Source: Cytobacillus praedii (lineage in GTDB: Bacteria > Bacillota > Bacilli > Bacillales > Cytobacillaceae). From it: 64,000 bases of DNA. Shown piece by piece: positions 8,714 through 16,705 of the stretch. The notes beneath the pieces were generated by a model. It was not told the DNA's origin. It did not search any database and saw only the letters and a list, made by a program, of their open reading frames with translations. The DNA lies in the NCBI RefSeq assembly GCF_001439605.1, contig NZ_LMBX01000020.1:22285-86284 (forward strand), given 5' to 3'. The translations under genes and the position numbers were made by a program. How positions within the stretch are numbered: the stretch's first letter is position 1; each line of letters opens with the position of its first letter.

Positions 8714-9592
8714 TTGGAGTTTAGCTGGATCAATACTTTTTTAGTCGCCGCTAAAACTGGGAATTTTAGAAGAACAGCAGAATTTTTATATATCTCACAG
8801 CCTTCCGTTACCGTACATATTCAAAATCTCGAGAAGGAATTAGGTGTTCAATTATTTGAAAGGGAAGGCAGAAAAATGAAATTAACAGAGGAGGGAAGGA
8901 GATACATTCCACACGCGGAAAAATTGATGGAGATTTATCAAAAGGGAGTAGAGGATTTGCAATCCTTTAGTCAGGGGTATACTTCAAAGCTATCACTCGC
9001 TATCTCGCCATTGATCGCTGATACCATCCTTCCGTTTGTTCTGAAAAAATATATGACTATCCATCCTCATGTAGAAATTTCAGTGAAGGTACTTGAATCC
9101 CTGGATATTGAAAAAGCCGTACAAAATGATGACATTGATATTGGCCTCTCTTGTCTTCATAGCACGAATCCAGAATTATATTGTGAAGTTTTGTATAAAG
9201 ACGAAGTAAAATTAATTGCACAGCATGATGGCTTGGATGCGGAATCTGCTCCACCATTAGATGAAGAAGAAGTGCTGATGAAAAATTATCTGCTAACAGA
9301 CAATCATCCGGTCTATTGGGAAGCGCTAAGCCGTGAAGTAAAATACAATTTCCCATCCGTGAAAATGATGAAGGTTTCACAAATTCATATTACTAAAAGA
9401 TTTATAATAGAAGGATTAGGCGTCTCCTTCTTGCCCATCTCAACAGTCAGACGTGAATTAATCGAAGGGTGGCTGCTGGAAGTTCCCTGCAGCACGATTA
9501 CACAGCCAGAAGCCCATACCTATGCGATTATGAAGTATAATCACTCCATGCAAAAGGAATTTATGAGGTTTTTAATGAATTATCGGCTTTAG
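8714..9592 (+). CDS. citR: LysR-family regulator, CitR-like
   Basis: The 292-residue protein has an N-terminal winged helix-turn-helix (residues 1-60, RRTAEFLYISQPSVTVHIQN) and a periplasmic-binding-like effector domain. The length nearly equals B. subtilis CitR. It starts with TTG, with GGAGGG 7 bases upstream. Its divergent position next to citA supports a role as repressor of citA and of itself. Confidence 0.85.
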   Translation: MEFSWINTFLVAAKTGNFRRTAEFLYISQPSVTVHIQNLEKELGVQLFEREGRKMKLTEEGRRYIPHAEKLMEIYQKGVEDLQSFSQGYTSKLSLAISPLIADTILPFVLKKYMTIHPHVEISVKVLESLDIEKAVQNDDIDIGLSCLHSTNPELYCEVLYKDEVKLIAQHDGLDAESAPPLDEEEVLMKNYLLTDNHPVYWEALSREVKYNFPSVKMMKVSQIHITKRFIIEGLGVSFLPISTVRRELIEGWLLEVPCSTITQPEAHTYAIMKYNHSMQKEFMRFLMNYRL

Positions 9593-9654
9593 GTCGGTCA
9601 AATATGAACCTATATTTCTTTTTTCTGTTTTATTCCATCGCTTTCACCCTTATT

Positions 9655-9742
9655 TCGGTCAAATTTTGATTTATCCGGTCACTTCCTTTCATATTCCGGT
9701 CAGATTTTCATTTTTCCGGTCAAATTCACTAATTTTCCGGTC
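9655..9742. repeat. Tandem ~20.5-bp CCGGTCA repeats
   Basis: Five copies of a unit centred on TTTTCCGGTCAAATT begin near 9655, 9675, 9696, 9716 and 9737, spaced 20 or 21 bp. A further match (TCGGTCAAAT) occurs at 9594 next to the citR stop. The array lies between the convergent citR and ABC exporter genes and does not look coding. Confidence 0.8.
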
Positions 9743-9746
9743 AATC

Positions 9747-9783
9747 CACAAAAAAGGACCGCTCTTCATTGAAGAACAGTCCC
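9747..9783 (-). terminator. Terminator of the ABC exporter operon
   Basis: Hairpin GGACTGTTCTTCA / TGAAGAGCGGTCC (minus strand) followed by TTTTTT. Confidence 0.85.
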
Positions 9784-9791
9784 TCTTCTCT

Positions 9792-11615
9792 TTAGTTTTC
9801 GAACTGAAGTTTGTACATATCATAATAAAATCCTTGCACGGCCAATAACTCCTCATGGCTGCCCTTCTCCACAATCTCACCTTCACGGATAACGAGAATC
9901 ATATCTGCATTCTCTATCGTTTTTAACCGGTGGGCGATAATAAAGCTAGTTTTTCCTTTTGTAAGAGTATTAATGCCTTTTTGAATTTCGATTTCTGTCC
10001 GAGTATCAATACTCGAAGTTGCTTCATCTAATATTAGAATATCCGAATCTGCTAGAATCGCTCTTGCAATCGCGATAAGCTGCTTTTGCCCCTGACTTAA
10101 ATTTGTTCCGCCGGATTCGATTCTAGTTTCATAGTGAGCAGGCAAATGCTTAATAAACCCATGAGCTGACGCTAGCTTTGCCGCGTGAATCACTTCTTCG
10201 TCCGTAGCTTCAAGCCTTCCAAAACGGATATTTTCCATTATCGTCCCCGAGAATAAATACGTATCCTGCAAGACAATTCCTATTTTTGAACGCAAAGACT
10301 GAATCTTGTATTCTTTGATATTTCGGCCATCAATGTAGATTTCACCAGAGTCCACATCATAAAAGCGAGACAGAAGATTAATGATCGTCGTTTTCCCTGA
10401 GCCAGTTGGACCGACTAGGGCAATTGTTTGGCCAGCTTTAACCTCAAAACTTATATTCTTTAATATTCTTTTTTGACCTCCATAACCAAAGGAAACATCT
10501 GTGAATGACACTTCTCCTTTAAAAGAGCTGGATTCAATCGCCTGTTCACTATCCTTAAGGTCAGGAATTTCATCCATAATTTCAAACACACGCTCAGCAC
10601 CAGCAATTGCGGATTGAAACGTATTAATTAGGTTAGACATTTGGTTGATCGGTCTGTAAAATTGCCGCGAATATGTAACAAATGACGCAAGAACTCCAAT
10701 CGTTGTCATCCCGCTAATGGCCATCAGTGCACCTGCAGCAATCACAATCCCGAGTCCAAGATTATTAATAAAGTTATTGACAGGTCCAAGAAATCCTGAG
10801 GAAATATCCGCCATCATTGCTGAATTTCGCAATCTCTCATTTGCATCAGAAAATTTATTGTAGACTTCCTTTTCTTTTCCGAATAAAGTAATGACTTCAA
10901 TACCGGAAATAGACTCCTCTACAGTCCCATTCATATCTCCCAGATCTCTCTGTCTTTTTATAAAATTACTGCTGCTGTATGTAATAATTTTATTCGTTGC
11001 AAAAAACATCAGTGGAATTACAAGCAGTGTCACAAGTGCAAGCATCCAGTTCAGCATTAACATCGCAATCATAACACCTGCAACGGTCAATACAGAGGAA
11101 AAAATCTGAATGACACTTTGGCTCAAAGCACTATTCAAATTCTCAATATCATTTGTCACTCGGCTCATTAACTCCCCATATGTCCGCTTATCAAAAAACT
11201 TCAATGAAAGTGCCTGAAAATGATCAAATAAATCCTGCCTAAGCATTTGAATCGTTTTTAGAGAAACATTAACCATTATAAATGTTTGAAGCCAGGTAAA
11301 CAGAGAGACAGCTAAATAAACAATTGCCAGCAGTCCTGCCATTCCGATAGTTCCGCTAATATCTTTTGGCATAATATAATGATCAATTATTACCCCGATT
11401 AGAAGCGGTCCCAGCAGCCCAAGTACGGTTGAAATGAGAACCAGCACTATTGCAAAAGACATTGCTGCCTTTTGTTTCTTCATATAGCGCCAAATTCTTT
11501 TAATTGTTCCTTTTCTGTCCTTCGGCTTTACAATGGGCCCGCTCATTCTGCCAGGGCCATTGCCAAACCGAATTGATTTCTCCGTTTGAGCAGTGCTACC
11601 TTTTTGCATACTCAC
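9792..11615 (-). CDS. ABC exporter half-transporter, catalytic-site subunit (YfiC-like)
   Basis: The ~607-residue protein has a six-helix membrane domain (about residues 50-350) fused to a nucleotide-binding domain. Walker A is GPTGSGKTT, the signature NLSQGQKQL, Walker B ILILDEATS with catalytic Glu, and the H-loop IIAHRL. It should pair with the product of the overlapping upstream gene as a heterodimeric multidrug or lipid exporter, like YfiB/YfiC of B. subtilis. The start is probably the GTG at 11615, 8 bases after AAGGAGG; an ATG at 11609 is also possible. It overlaps the upstream gene by 20 bp, implying translational coupling. The substrate is unknown. Confidence 0.85.
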   Translation of the reverse strand: MSMQKGSTAQTEKSIRFGNGPGRMSGPIVKPKDRKGTIKRIWRYMKKQKAAMSFAIVLVLISTVLGLLGPLLIGVIIDHYIMPKDISGTIGMAGLLAIVYLAVSLFTWLQTFIMVNVSLKTIQMLRQDLFDHFQALSLKFFDKRTYGELMSRVTNDIENLNSALSQSVIQIFSSVLTVAGVMIAMLMLNWMLALVTLLVIPLMFFATNKIITYSSSNFIKRQRDLGDMNGTVEESISGIEVITLFGKEKEVYNKFSDANERLRNSAMMADISSGFLGPVNNFINNLGLGIVIAAGALMAISGMTTIGVLASFVTYSRQFYRPINQMSNLINTFQSAIAGAERVFEIMDEIPDLKDSEQAIESSSFKGEVSFTDVSFGYGGQKRILKNISFEVKAGQTIALVGPTGSGKTTIINLLSRFYDVDSGEIYIDGRNIKEYKIQSLRSKIGIVLQDTYLFSGTIMENIRFGRLEATDEEVIHAAKLASAHGFIKHLPAHYETRIESGGTNLSQGQKQLIAIARAILADSDILILDEATSSIDTRTEIEIQKGINTLTKGKTSFIIAHRLKTIENADMILVIREGEIVEKGSHEELLAVQGFYYDMYKLQFEN

Positions 11616-13341
11616 CAAGCACCCCTCCTTGCGTAACAAAAGTTTCCTGATAAATCTTATTTGTTGCAAGAAGTTCCTGATGGGTGCCCTTTCCTGCAAC
11701 CTCTCCATCCTCTAAAACGATGATTTGATCTGCTTCTTTTATTGAAGAGATTTTCGAAGAGACAATAATCTTTGTAGACTCTGCATATTCCTGTTTTAAC
11801 GCTTTTTGAATTGCAGACTCTGAGACTGCATCAACTGCCGAGGTGGAGTCATCCAGAATCAAAATAGATGGCTTCCTAATAAATGCCCTTGCAAGAGAGA
11901 GTCTTTGTTTTTGCCCGCCAGAAAGATTCGTTGCACCTTGTGTTAATAGATGATTATACCCTTCATCAAGTTTCTCTATAAACTCACGCGCACAGGCATT
12001 CTCTGCTGCTTGCTTTAAATCTTCTAATGCTGCATTTTCCTTGCCATAGTGCAAATTCTCTTCAATACTTCCAGAGAATAATATTCCCTTTTGTGATACC
12101 ACACCAATTGTCTCTCGAAGTGTTTGCAGCTTATATGTTTTAATATTCTTTCCATCAATCAGCACATTACCTTTATCCACATCATAAAGTCTTGGAATCA
12201 GCTTTGCTAACGTAGATTTTCCGCTTCCTGTTGATCCGATAATGCCCAATGTTTGTCCATTCTTTACCTGAAAGGAAATATCCTTTAATACATATTCTCC
12301 ATTTTTGCTATAACTGTAACTCACATGCCGGAACTCGACATCCCCAGCTATTTTTCTAGGATCATATGGATCACTTGGCTCCTCTATGTCTAGTTCCATA
12401 GCAAGCACCTCCTGAACCCGTTCGGCAGATGGAAAGGCTCTCGTAATTTGCATAAGCACATTGCTGCTCGACATTAAGCCATTCAAAATAATATTTAAAT
12501 AGTTAATAAATGCAAGAATGACACCCACCTGGATGGAACCATTATCAACTTTAATTACACCCATCCAAAGGGCTGCAATAATTCCCATATTGACTAAAAA
12601 GAGCAAAATCGGCATTAACAAAGCAATTAACTGCTCAGCTGAAATATTTACTTTTGTCAGCTCATTATTCGCATTGGCAAACTTCTGCTTCTCGAAAGCC
12701 TGCCTGCCAAATGCTTTTACCACTCTCATGCCGGCCAGGTTCTCTTGTAATCTGGTATTTACTTTATCAATGGCTTCCTGAACCTTTTTAAATAAAGCAC
12801 CTGACTTCTTCGTAAAAAGAATAATAACGAGGATGAGTACCGGGACAACAGCTGCAAGAATCGGAAATAGCTCCCGTGCTGTGAAAAAAACAATAATAAT
12901 ACTCCCGACAAAAAGCAGAGGACCCCTAACAAAAATTTTCAGCGTCATCATAACCGCTCTTTGCAGAGAGGAAATATCATTAGTAACAATTGTTATTAGC
13001 TTTCCTGTTCCAAAGGCATCAATGTTTCTGCTTGAAAACAGCTCAATCCTTTGAAATACATCCTTTCTCATATCAGTTGCAAAATGGACAGCAGCCCGCG
13101 TGCTATATACTGAGCACCCCAATCCGCCTGCAAGTCCAATGATTGCAGCTCCAACCATGAAAAGACCCATTTTCACTGTATAACCAGTGTTATTACTGGC
13201 AATCCCATCATCAATAATATGCTGCATTAAAGTAGGCTGAATTAAATCCATTGCCACTTCCACAAACATAAAAAAAGGCCCTAATATAGCAAACAGCCAA
13301 TAGGGCTTCATATAAGACAATAATGCTTTTAGTGCCTGCAT
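11596..13341 (-). CDS. ABC exporter half-transporter, degenerate-site subunit (YfiB-like)
   Basis: The 581-residue protein has a six-helix exporter domain followed by a nucleotide-binding domain with Walker A GSTGSGKST and signature NLSGGQKQR. The catalytic Glu after Walker B is replaced by Asp (ILILDDSTS) and the H-loop His is absent (IIVSSKISS). In heterodimeric exporters one subunit typically carries such a degenerate site, so this supports pairing with the downstream partner. The ATG at 13341 has AGGGG upstream; a longer in-frame reading from 13425 would be translated from a dispersed repeat and is rejected. Confidence 0.85.
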   Translation of the reverse strand: MQALKALLSYMKPYWLFAILGPFFMFVEVAMDLIQPTLMQHIIDDGIASNNTGYTVKMGLFMVGAAIIGLAGGLGCSVYSTRAAVHFATDMRKDVFQRIELFSSRNIDAFGTGKLITIVTNDISSLQRAVMMTLKIFVRGPLLFVGSIIIVFFTARELFPILAAVVPVLILVIILFTKKSGALFKKVQEAIDKVNTRLQENLAGMRVVKAFGRQAFEKQKFANANNELTKVNISAEQLIALLMPILLFLVNMGIIAALWMGVIKVDNGSIQVGVILAFINYLNIILNGLMSSSNVLMQITRAFPSAERVQEVLAMELDIEEPSDPYDPRKIAGDVEFRHVSYSYSKNGEYVLKDISFQVKNGQTLGIIGSTGSGKSTLAKLIPRLYDVDKGNVLIDGKNIKTYKLQTLRETIGVVSQKGILFSGSIEENLHYGKENAALEDLKQAAENACAREFIEKLDEGYNHLLTQGATNLSGGQKQRLSLARAFIRKPSILILDDSTSAVDAVSESAIQKALKQEYAESTKIIVSSKISSIKEADQIIVLEDGEVAGKGTHQELLATNKIYQETFVTQGGVLGEYAKR

Positions 13342-13370
13342 GCATTTCCCCTGCCTATCTATTTCACTTA

Positions 13371-13453
13371 ATAAGAAAAGCGGAAGTGCCTTGATCATCG
13401 CTGTACGAACGCTGAAGGACAACACAATAACTCCATAGTTATACTTTTCTTAT
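13371..13453. repeat. Dispersed intergenic element, short copy
   Basis: The 83-bp element is bounded by a perfect 10-bp terminal inverted repeat, ATAAGAAAAG / CTTTTCTTAT. The inner sequence AGCGGAAGTGCCTTG and the end ACTCCATAGTTATAC match the copy at 14869-15001 (AGCGGGAGCGCCTTG and ACTCCATAGTTATAC). It looks like an internally deleted derivative. It sits just upstream of the ABC exporter operon and may carry or displace its promoter. Confidence 0.75.
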
Positions 13454-13554
13454 CTTTCAAAATAACCGAAAAAGGTATTTTTATATAAATTGATTATACC
13501 ATTTTCCGGTTTTCCTTATGCAGTGAAAGTCAGAGGGGCCTGTGCAAAACATGT

Positions 13555-14328
13555 TTATTCTTCAACCGATGTCCCGTTTTTCTTCTTGGATAAAAACCAG
13601 CCGCCAATAGCAATCAAGATTAATACAGCATAGAAGGTAATCTTCCATTCCGGCGATTTTGCGAAGCCTTCTGGCAGCACTGATAATGCAGGATGTGAAA
13701 GTGTATAAACCAATAATTTCACCCCTACCCATCCAACGATTAGGAAAGCGGCAATTTCCAAACCAGGTCTTGCATGAAGTAATTTAACAAAGAAGTTAGC
13801 AGCATAGCGCATTATAATTAATCCAATGAACCCTCCCGCAAAAATGACTAGAAACTTTCCGCCATCTAGTCCGCCAATATTCGGCAGCCCTGAATCTGGA
13901 AGAGCAATTGCTAAAGCAACCGCTGCAAGGATCGAGTCAACTGCAAAGGCAATATCCGCTAATTCCACCTTAAAAACCGTCATCCAAAAGCCTGCTCTCT
14001 TCTTTCCATTCGCATTCCCTATCTTTTCTTCTCCTTTTTTAATGATCAATTTTCTATAAATATGATTAATGGCAATAAACAGCAAGTAAAGGGCACCAAT
14101 CGCTTGAACCTGCCAAACATCAACGAGGAATGAAATAACAAATAGGGAACCAAATCGAAAGACAAACGCTCCAGCTAGCCCATAAAATAAGGCTTTTCTT
14201 CTTTCTGCTTCCGGCAGGTGTTTAACCATAATTGCTAAAACCAATGCATTATCTGCTGCCAAGAGCCCCTCCAGTGCAATTAATAATAACAATACTCCAC
14301 CGTATTCTAGTAAAATTGCTAGTTCCAT
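13555..14328 (-). CDS. TerC-family integral membrane protein, probable Mn2+ exporter
   Basis: The 257-residue protein has about seven membrane helices. TerC motifs are visible: EGLLAADNALVLA near residue 20 and ELADIAFAVDSILA near residue 120, whose acidic residues lie in the membrane and probably bind metal. B. subtilis YceF and YkoY (MeeF/MeeY) export Mn2+ for metalation of secreted enzymes. The yybP-ykoY Mn2+ riboswitch directly upstream supports the same role here. AAGGATG precedes the ATG. Either YceF or YkoY could be the closest relative, so no symbol is given. Confidence 0.88.
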   Translation of the reverse strand: MELAILLEYGGVLLLLIALEGLLAADNALVLAIMVKHLPEAERRKALFYGLAGAFVFRFGSLFVISFLVDVWQVQAIGALYLLFIAINHIYRKLIIKKGEEKIGNANGKKRAGFWMTVFKVELADIAFAVDSILAAVALAIALPDSGLPNIGGLDGGKFLVIFAGGFIGLIIMRYAANFFVKLLHARPGLEIAAFLIVGWVGVKLLVYTLSHPALSVLPEGFAKSPEWKITFYAVLILIAIGGWFLSKKKNGTSVEE

Positions 14329-14397
14329 GTAAACATCATCCTTCCAAGTAGATATTGAATCAAATAAGTAAGTGGAAGAGGCTTCATCAAAAAACAG

Positions 14398-14552
14398 AAA
14401 AAGCCTTTACCACAATGGTAAAGGCTTCAAAAACAATAAAGACCCTTACCGAAATTGGTAAAGGTCTTGCTAACAACGATATGTTGCCACCAAAGCCGAG
14501 AGTTATTCACTCTGAAATGACGACTTTGCTGTAAAAGCTACTCCCCTTTAGG
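14398..14552 (-). promoter_or_regulatory. yybP-ykoY (Mn2+) riboswitch with two terminator hairpins
   Basis: On the minus strand the aptamer begins TAAAGGGGAGTAGC (14537-14550), continues with AAAGTCGTC and GGCTTTGGTGGCAACA, and closes with TAGCAAGACCTTTA (14459-14472), as in B. subtilis ykoY. Its 3' strand overlaps the stem of a terminator (GACCTTTACC / GGTAAGGGTC, 14441-14466). A second near-copy hairpin (GCCTTTACC / GGTAAAGGC) with a T run follows at 14398-14428. Mn2+ binding should favour readthrough into the TerC gene. Confidence 0.92.
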
Positions 14553-14659
14553 AGTTACTATTTGATTGATTACATTAATTGTAACCATTTTTCAATCGTA
14601 TTGTCAACAAAATTATTATTCTTCAGAATAAATTTATATGAAAGCATGTAAGCCATTCT

Positions 14660-14803
14660 CTATATTGCCTTAGCTTCCTTTTTTCTTACCAAATGTTTGT
14701 CATCAATCCGTTTTTCAATTTTCTCAAGCTGCTCGCGGTCCCTTAAAAGCTCTTCTTTATTATTTCTAATTAGATTGGATAACGTCATTCTTTTTCTAGT
14801 CAT
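14660..14803 (-). CDS. FbpB-family small basic protein
   Basis: This 47-residue, strongly basic protein begins MTRKRMTLSNLIRNNKEELL and continues with a Lys/Glu-rich helix to KKEAKAI. The pattern fits the FbpB family; in B. subtilis, Fur-controlled FbpB helps the small RNA FsrA in the iron-sparing response. GGAGGAGATG precedes the ATG. No clear Fur box is visible upstream, and a dispersed element and an orphan glycine riboswitch lie in front. Confidence 0.75.
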   Translation of the reverse strand: MTRKRMTLSNLIRNNKEELLRDREQLEKIEKRIDDKHLVRKKEAKAI

Positions 14804-14868
14804 CTCTACATCTCCTCCCTCATGCTGCATTCGTTAGGAAAATTCATTTAATTACTAAACCTTTTCCT

Positions 14869-15001
14869 ATAAGAAAAGCGGGAGCGCCTTGGTTATCGCC
14901 GTACAAAAGCAGAAGGGCCACGACTTATCGTAGGAGTGGACCTGAAGTTTGATAGGCGATGTGCTAGACAATGCTCTAACTCCATAGTTATACTTTCTTA
15001 T
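14869..15001. repeat. Dispersed intergenic element, full-length copy
   Basis: The 133-bp element has ends ATAAGAAAAG and CTTTCTTAT (9 of 10 inverted). The inner blocks AGCGGGAGCGCCTTG, GACTTATCGTAGGAG and GTGCTAGACA recur in the copy near 39860. It abuts the terminator of the glycine riboswitch, as if inserted there. Confidence 0.78.
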
Positions 15002-15004
15002 CCT

Positions 15005-15222
15005 ATAAAAAAGGACAGAAAAGGTGTAGTAATCTCTACCCTTCCCTGTCCTTTATACCTGAGAGTTTCATCCCAATAATGGGTCCCCTTTGGTGCCGTA
15101 CGAATGTATACGAGCTCTCCAGAGATGCGTCCTAATTGTGGTTCTTCTACCTGAGAGATTTGTTCCAAGGGTATTTTCGGAACTTGCCCCTTCGGTGGCC
15201 TATCGTAATGCACTCTCCCACA
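15005..15222 (-). promoter_or_regulatory. Tandem glycine riboswitch with terminator, no glycine gene downstream
   Basis: On the minus strand aptamer 1 (about 15222-15146) shows GGGAGAG, CCACCGAAGGGGCAAG and CTCTCAGGTA. Aptamer 2 (about 15132-15056) shows GGCACCAAAGGGG and CTCTCAGGTA. A terminator pairs AAAGGACAG (15046-15054) with CTGTCCTTT (15010-15018), followed by T residues. Such riboswitches normally turn on gcvT-type operons or glycine/alanine symporters. Here the next features in that direction are a dispersed repeat and the FbpB-like gene. Confidence 0.9.
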
Positions 15223-15386
15223 ATAGTCATCCGCTCATATAGAATTTTCATTATATTTAAAATAATACTTATTTACTGAAATGTCAAGCGGAAGGGTATT
15301 TTGTAGGACAGGCCAAATTCCTACTAAATTAGTAAATTGACAAATAAGTTCCTCTGCTTTAAAATTTAATCTTTGAGCAATGCTCA

Positions 15387-15424
15387 CGTGGTTCGAGAAC
15401 CTCCCACGGAAAAAAACTAAGGAG
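15387..15424 (+). promoter_or_regulatory. PreQ1-I riboswitch overlapping the ribosome site
   Basis: P1 is CGTGG / CCACG with loop TTCGAGAACCT, followed by the A-rich tail GAAAAAAACTAAGGAG. This matches the class I preQ1 consensus. The tail merges with the Shine-Dalgarno of queT, so control is probably translational. Confidence 0.88.
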
Positions 15425-15434
15425 AGAATAGAAT

Positions 15435-15920
15435 ATGAATATAAAAACACTTGTTGGTAATGGAATATTAGCAGCTTTATATATTGCTGTTTCCATGCTC
15501 ATCCAGCCCTTTGGATTTACTGCTGTCCAATTTCGGGTATCCGAAATGTTTAATCATCTAGTTGTCTTCAATAAAAAATATATTTATGGAATGATTCTAG
15601 GTGTATTTTTAACAAACCTGTTGTTTTCACCAATGAAAGCGTACGATCTTATTTTTGGGGTCGGACATTCCTTGCTTTCATTACTAATCACGATAGTTTG
15701 CTGCCGTTTTATTAAGAACATCTGGGTTCGAATGGTTGTAAATACAGTCGTCTTTACGTGTATGATGTGGATTATTGCTCTTGAACTTCACCTCGCATTC
15801 GGGTTGCCATTCGGCTTTACTTGGGTCACAACTGCCATTGGTGAGTTTGTAGTCATGGCCATCGGAATACCATTAATGTATGCATTAAACAAACGGGTTA
15901 ATTTTGAGAAACTAATATAA
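15435..15920 (+). CDS. queT: QueT-family queuosine-precursor transporter
   Basis: The 161-residue protein with about five membrane helices is an ECF-type substrate-binding (S) component of the QueT family for queuosine precursors (preQ0/preQ1). The segment FGFTAVQFRVSEMFNHL near residue 27 is characteristic. The preQ1 riboswitch immediately upstream independently supports the substrate. It would use the shared ECF energising module encoded elsewhere. The ATG has AAGGAGAG before it. Confidence 0.9.
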   Translation: MNIKTLVGNGILAALYIAVSMLIQPFGFTAVQFRVSEMFNHLVVFNKKYIYGMILGVFLTNLLFSPMKAYDLIFGVGHSLLSLLITIVCCRFIKNIWVRMVVNTVVFTCMMWIIALELHLAFGLPFGFTWVTTAIGEFVVMAIGIPLMYALNKRVNFEKLI

Positions 15921-15930
15921 AATCTAATAT

Positions 15931-15972
15931 ATAGCATGTGAAATCTTAATGAATTTCACATGCTATTTTTTT
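15931..15972 (+). terminator. Terminator of queT
   Basis: A 14-bp stem ATAGCATGTGAAAT / ATTTCACATGCTAT is followed by seven T. Confidence 0.9.
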
Positions 15973-16028
15973 ATTAATTAAGCCTGATAACTATCCACTC
16001 CTAATATTATAGAAATTTGGATGAGAAC

Positions 16029-16557
16029 GGGCTTTCATTTACTTGATGAAGGACTTTTTTCAGGCTAATCAGCCAAGTTCGGGACTTCATTTCCTTGATG
16101 AAGGACTTTTTTCAGGCTAACCGACCGAGTACGGGCTTTCATAACCTTAATGAAGGACTCTTTACAGGCTAACCGGCCGTGAACGGGCTTTCATTCCTTT
16201 GATAAAGGACATTTTTCAGGCTAATCAGTCAAGGACCGGTCTTCATTTCCTTTATGAAGGACTCTTTACAGGCTAATCGCCCTGGGCAGGCTTTCATTTC
16301 CTTGATGAAGGACTTTTTTCAGGCTAATCAGCCAAGGACGGGCCTTCATTTCCTTGATCAAGGACTTTTTTCAGCCTAACCGACCATGGACGGGCCTTCA
16401 TTTCCTTGATGAAGGACTTTTTTCAGGCTAGCCGACCGAGTACGGGCTCTCATAACTTTAATGAAAGACTCTTTACAGGCCAACCCGCAGAGAACGGGCT
16501 TTCATTCCCTTGATGAAGGAATTTTTACAAGATAACCAACCAAGAACGGGCCTTCAA
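16029..16557. repeat. Ten-copy 52-bp tandem repeat array with hairpin cores
   Basis: Units start at 16029, 16081, 16133, 16185, 16237, 16288, 16340, 16392, 16444 and 16496, with a partial at 16548. All are 52 bp except one of 51. The core is close to TTCATTTCCTTGATGAAGGA, which can fold as a short hairpin (CTTCAT/ATGAAG), then a T run and CAGGCTAA. The array fills the space between the convergent terminators of queT and the permease. The period is not a multiple of three and no long frame crosses it, so it is non-coding. Confidence 0.92.
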
Positions 16558-16580
16558 ATAATAAACTTACTGAAGAACAT

Positions 16581-16622
16581 AAAAAAGGCAGGAAAATTTA
16601 ATAAAATTTTCCTGCCTTTTAT
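16581..16622 (-). terminator. Terminator of the NCS2 permease gene
   Basis: A 17-bp stem AAAAGGCAGGAAAATTT / AAATTTTCCTGCCTTTT, T-rich on both strands. Confidence 0.9.
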
Positions 16623-16705
16623 TTTCTTCTTGCCCCCAAAAGCGAGCCCGCTATAGTATCAACCCTTTATTTCTTATCCACCACAAACGATCAAAATTAA
16701 AACTT

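Noticed and set aside
13342..13425. N-terminal extension of the first ABC exporter subunit
   Set aside because: The extra 28 residues would be translated from the dispersed repeat; a proper ribosome site stands before the ATG at 13341.
14998..15213. 71-codon open frame on the minus strand
   Set aside because: It lies entirely within the tandem glycine riboswitch and its terminator; the conserved bases are explained by RNA structure, not coding.
16029..16557. CRISPR array interpretation of the 52-bp repeats
   Set aside because: There are no unique spacers: the whole 52 bp repeats, and no cas genes are present. It is a tandem repeat.
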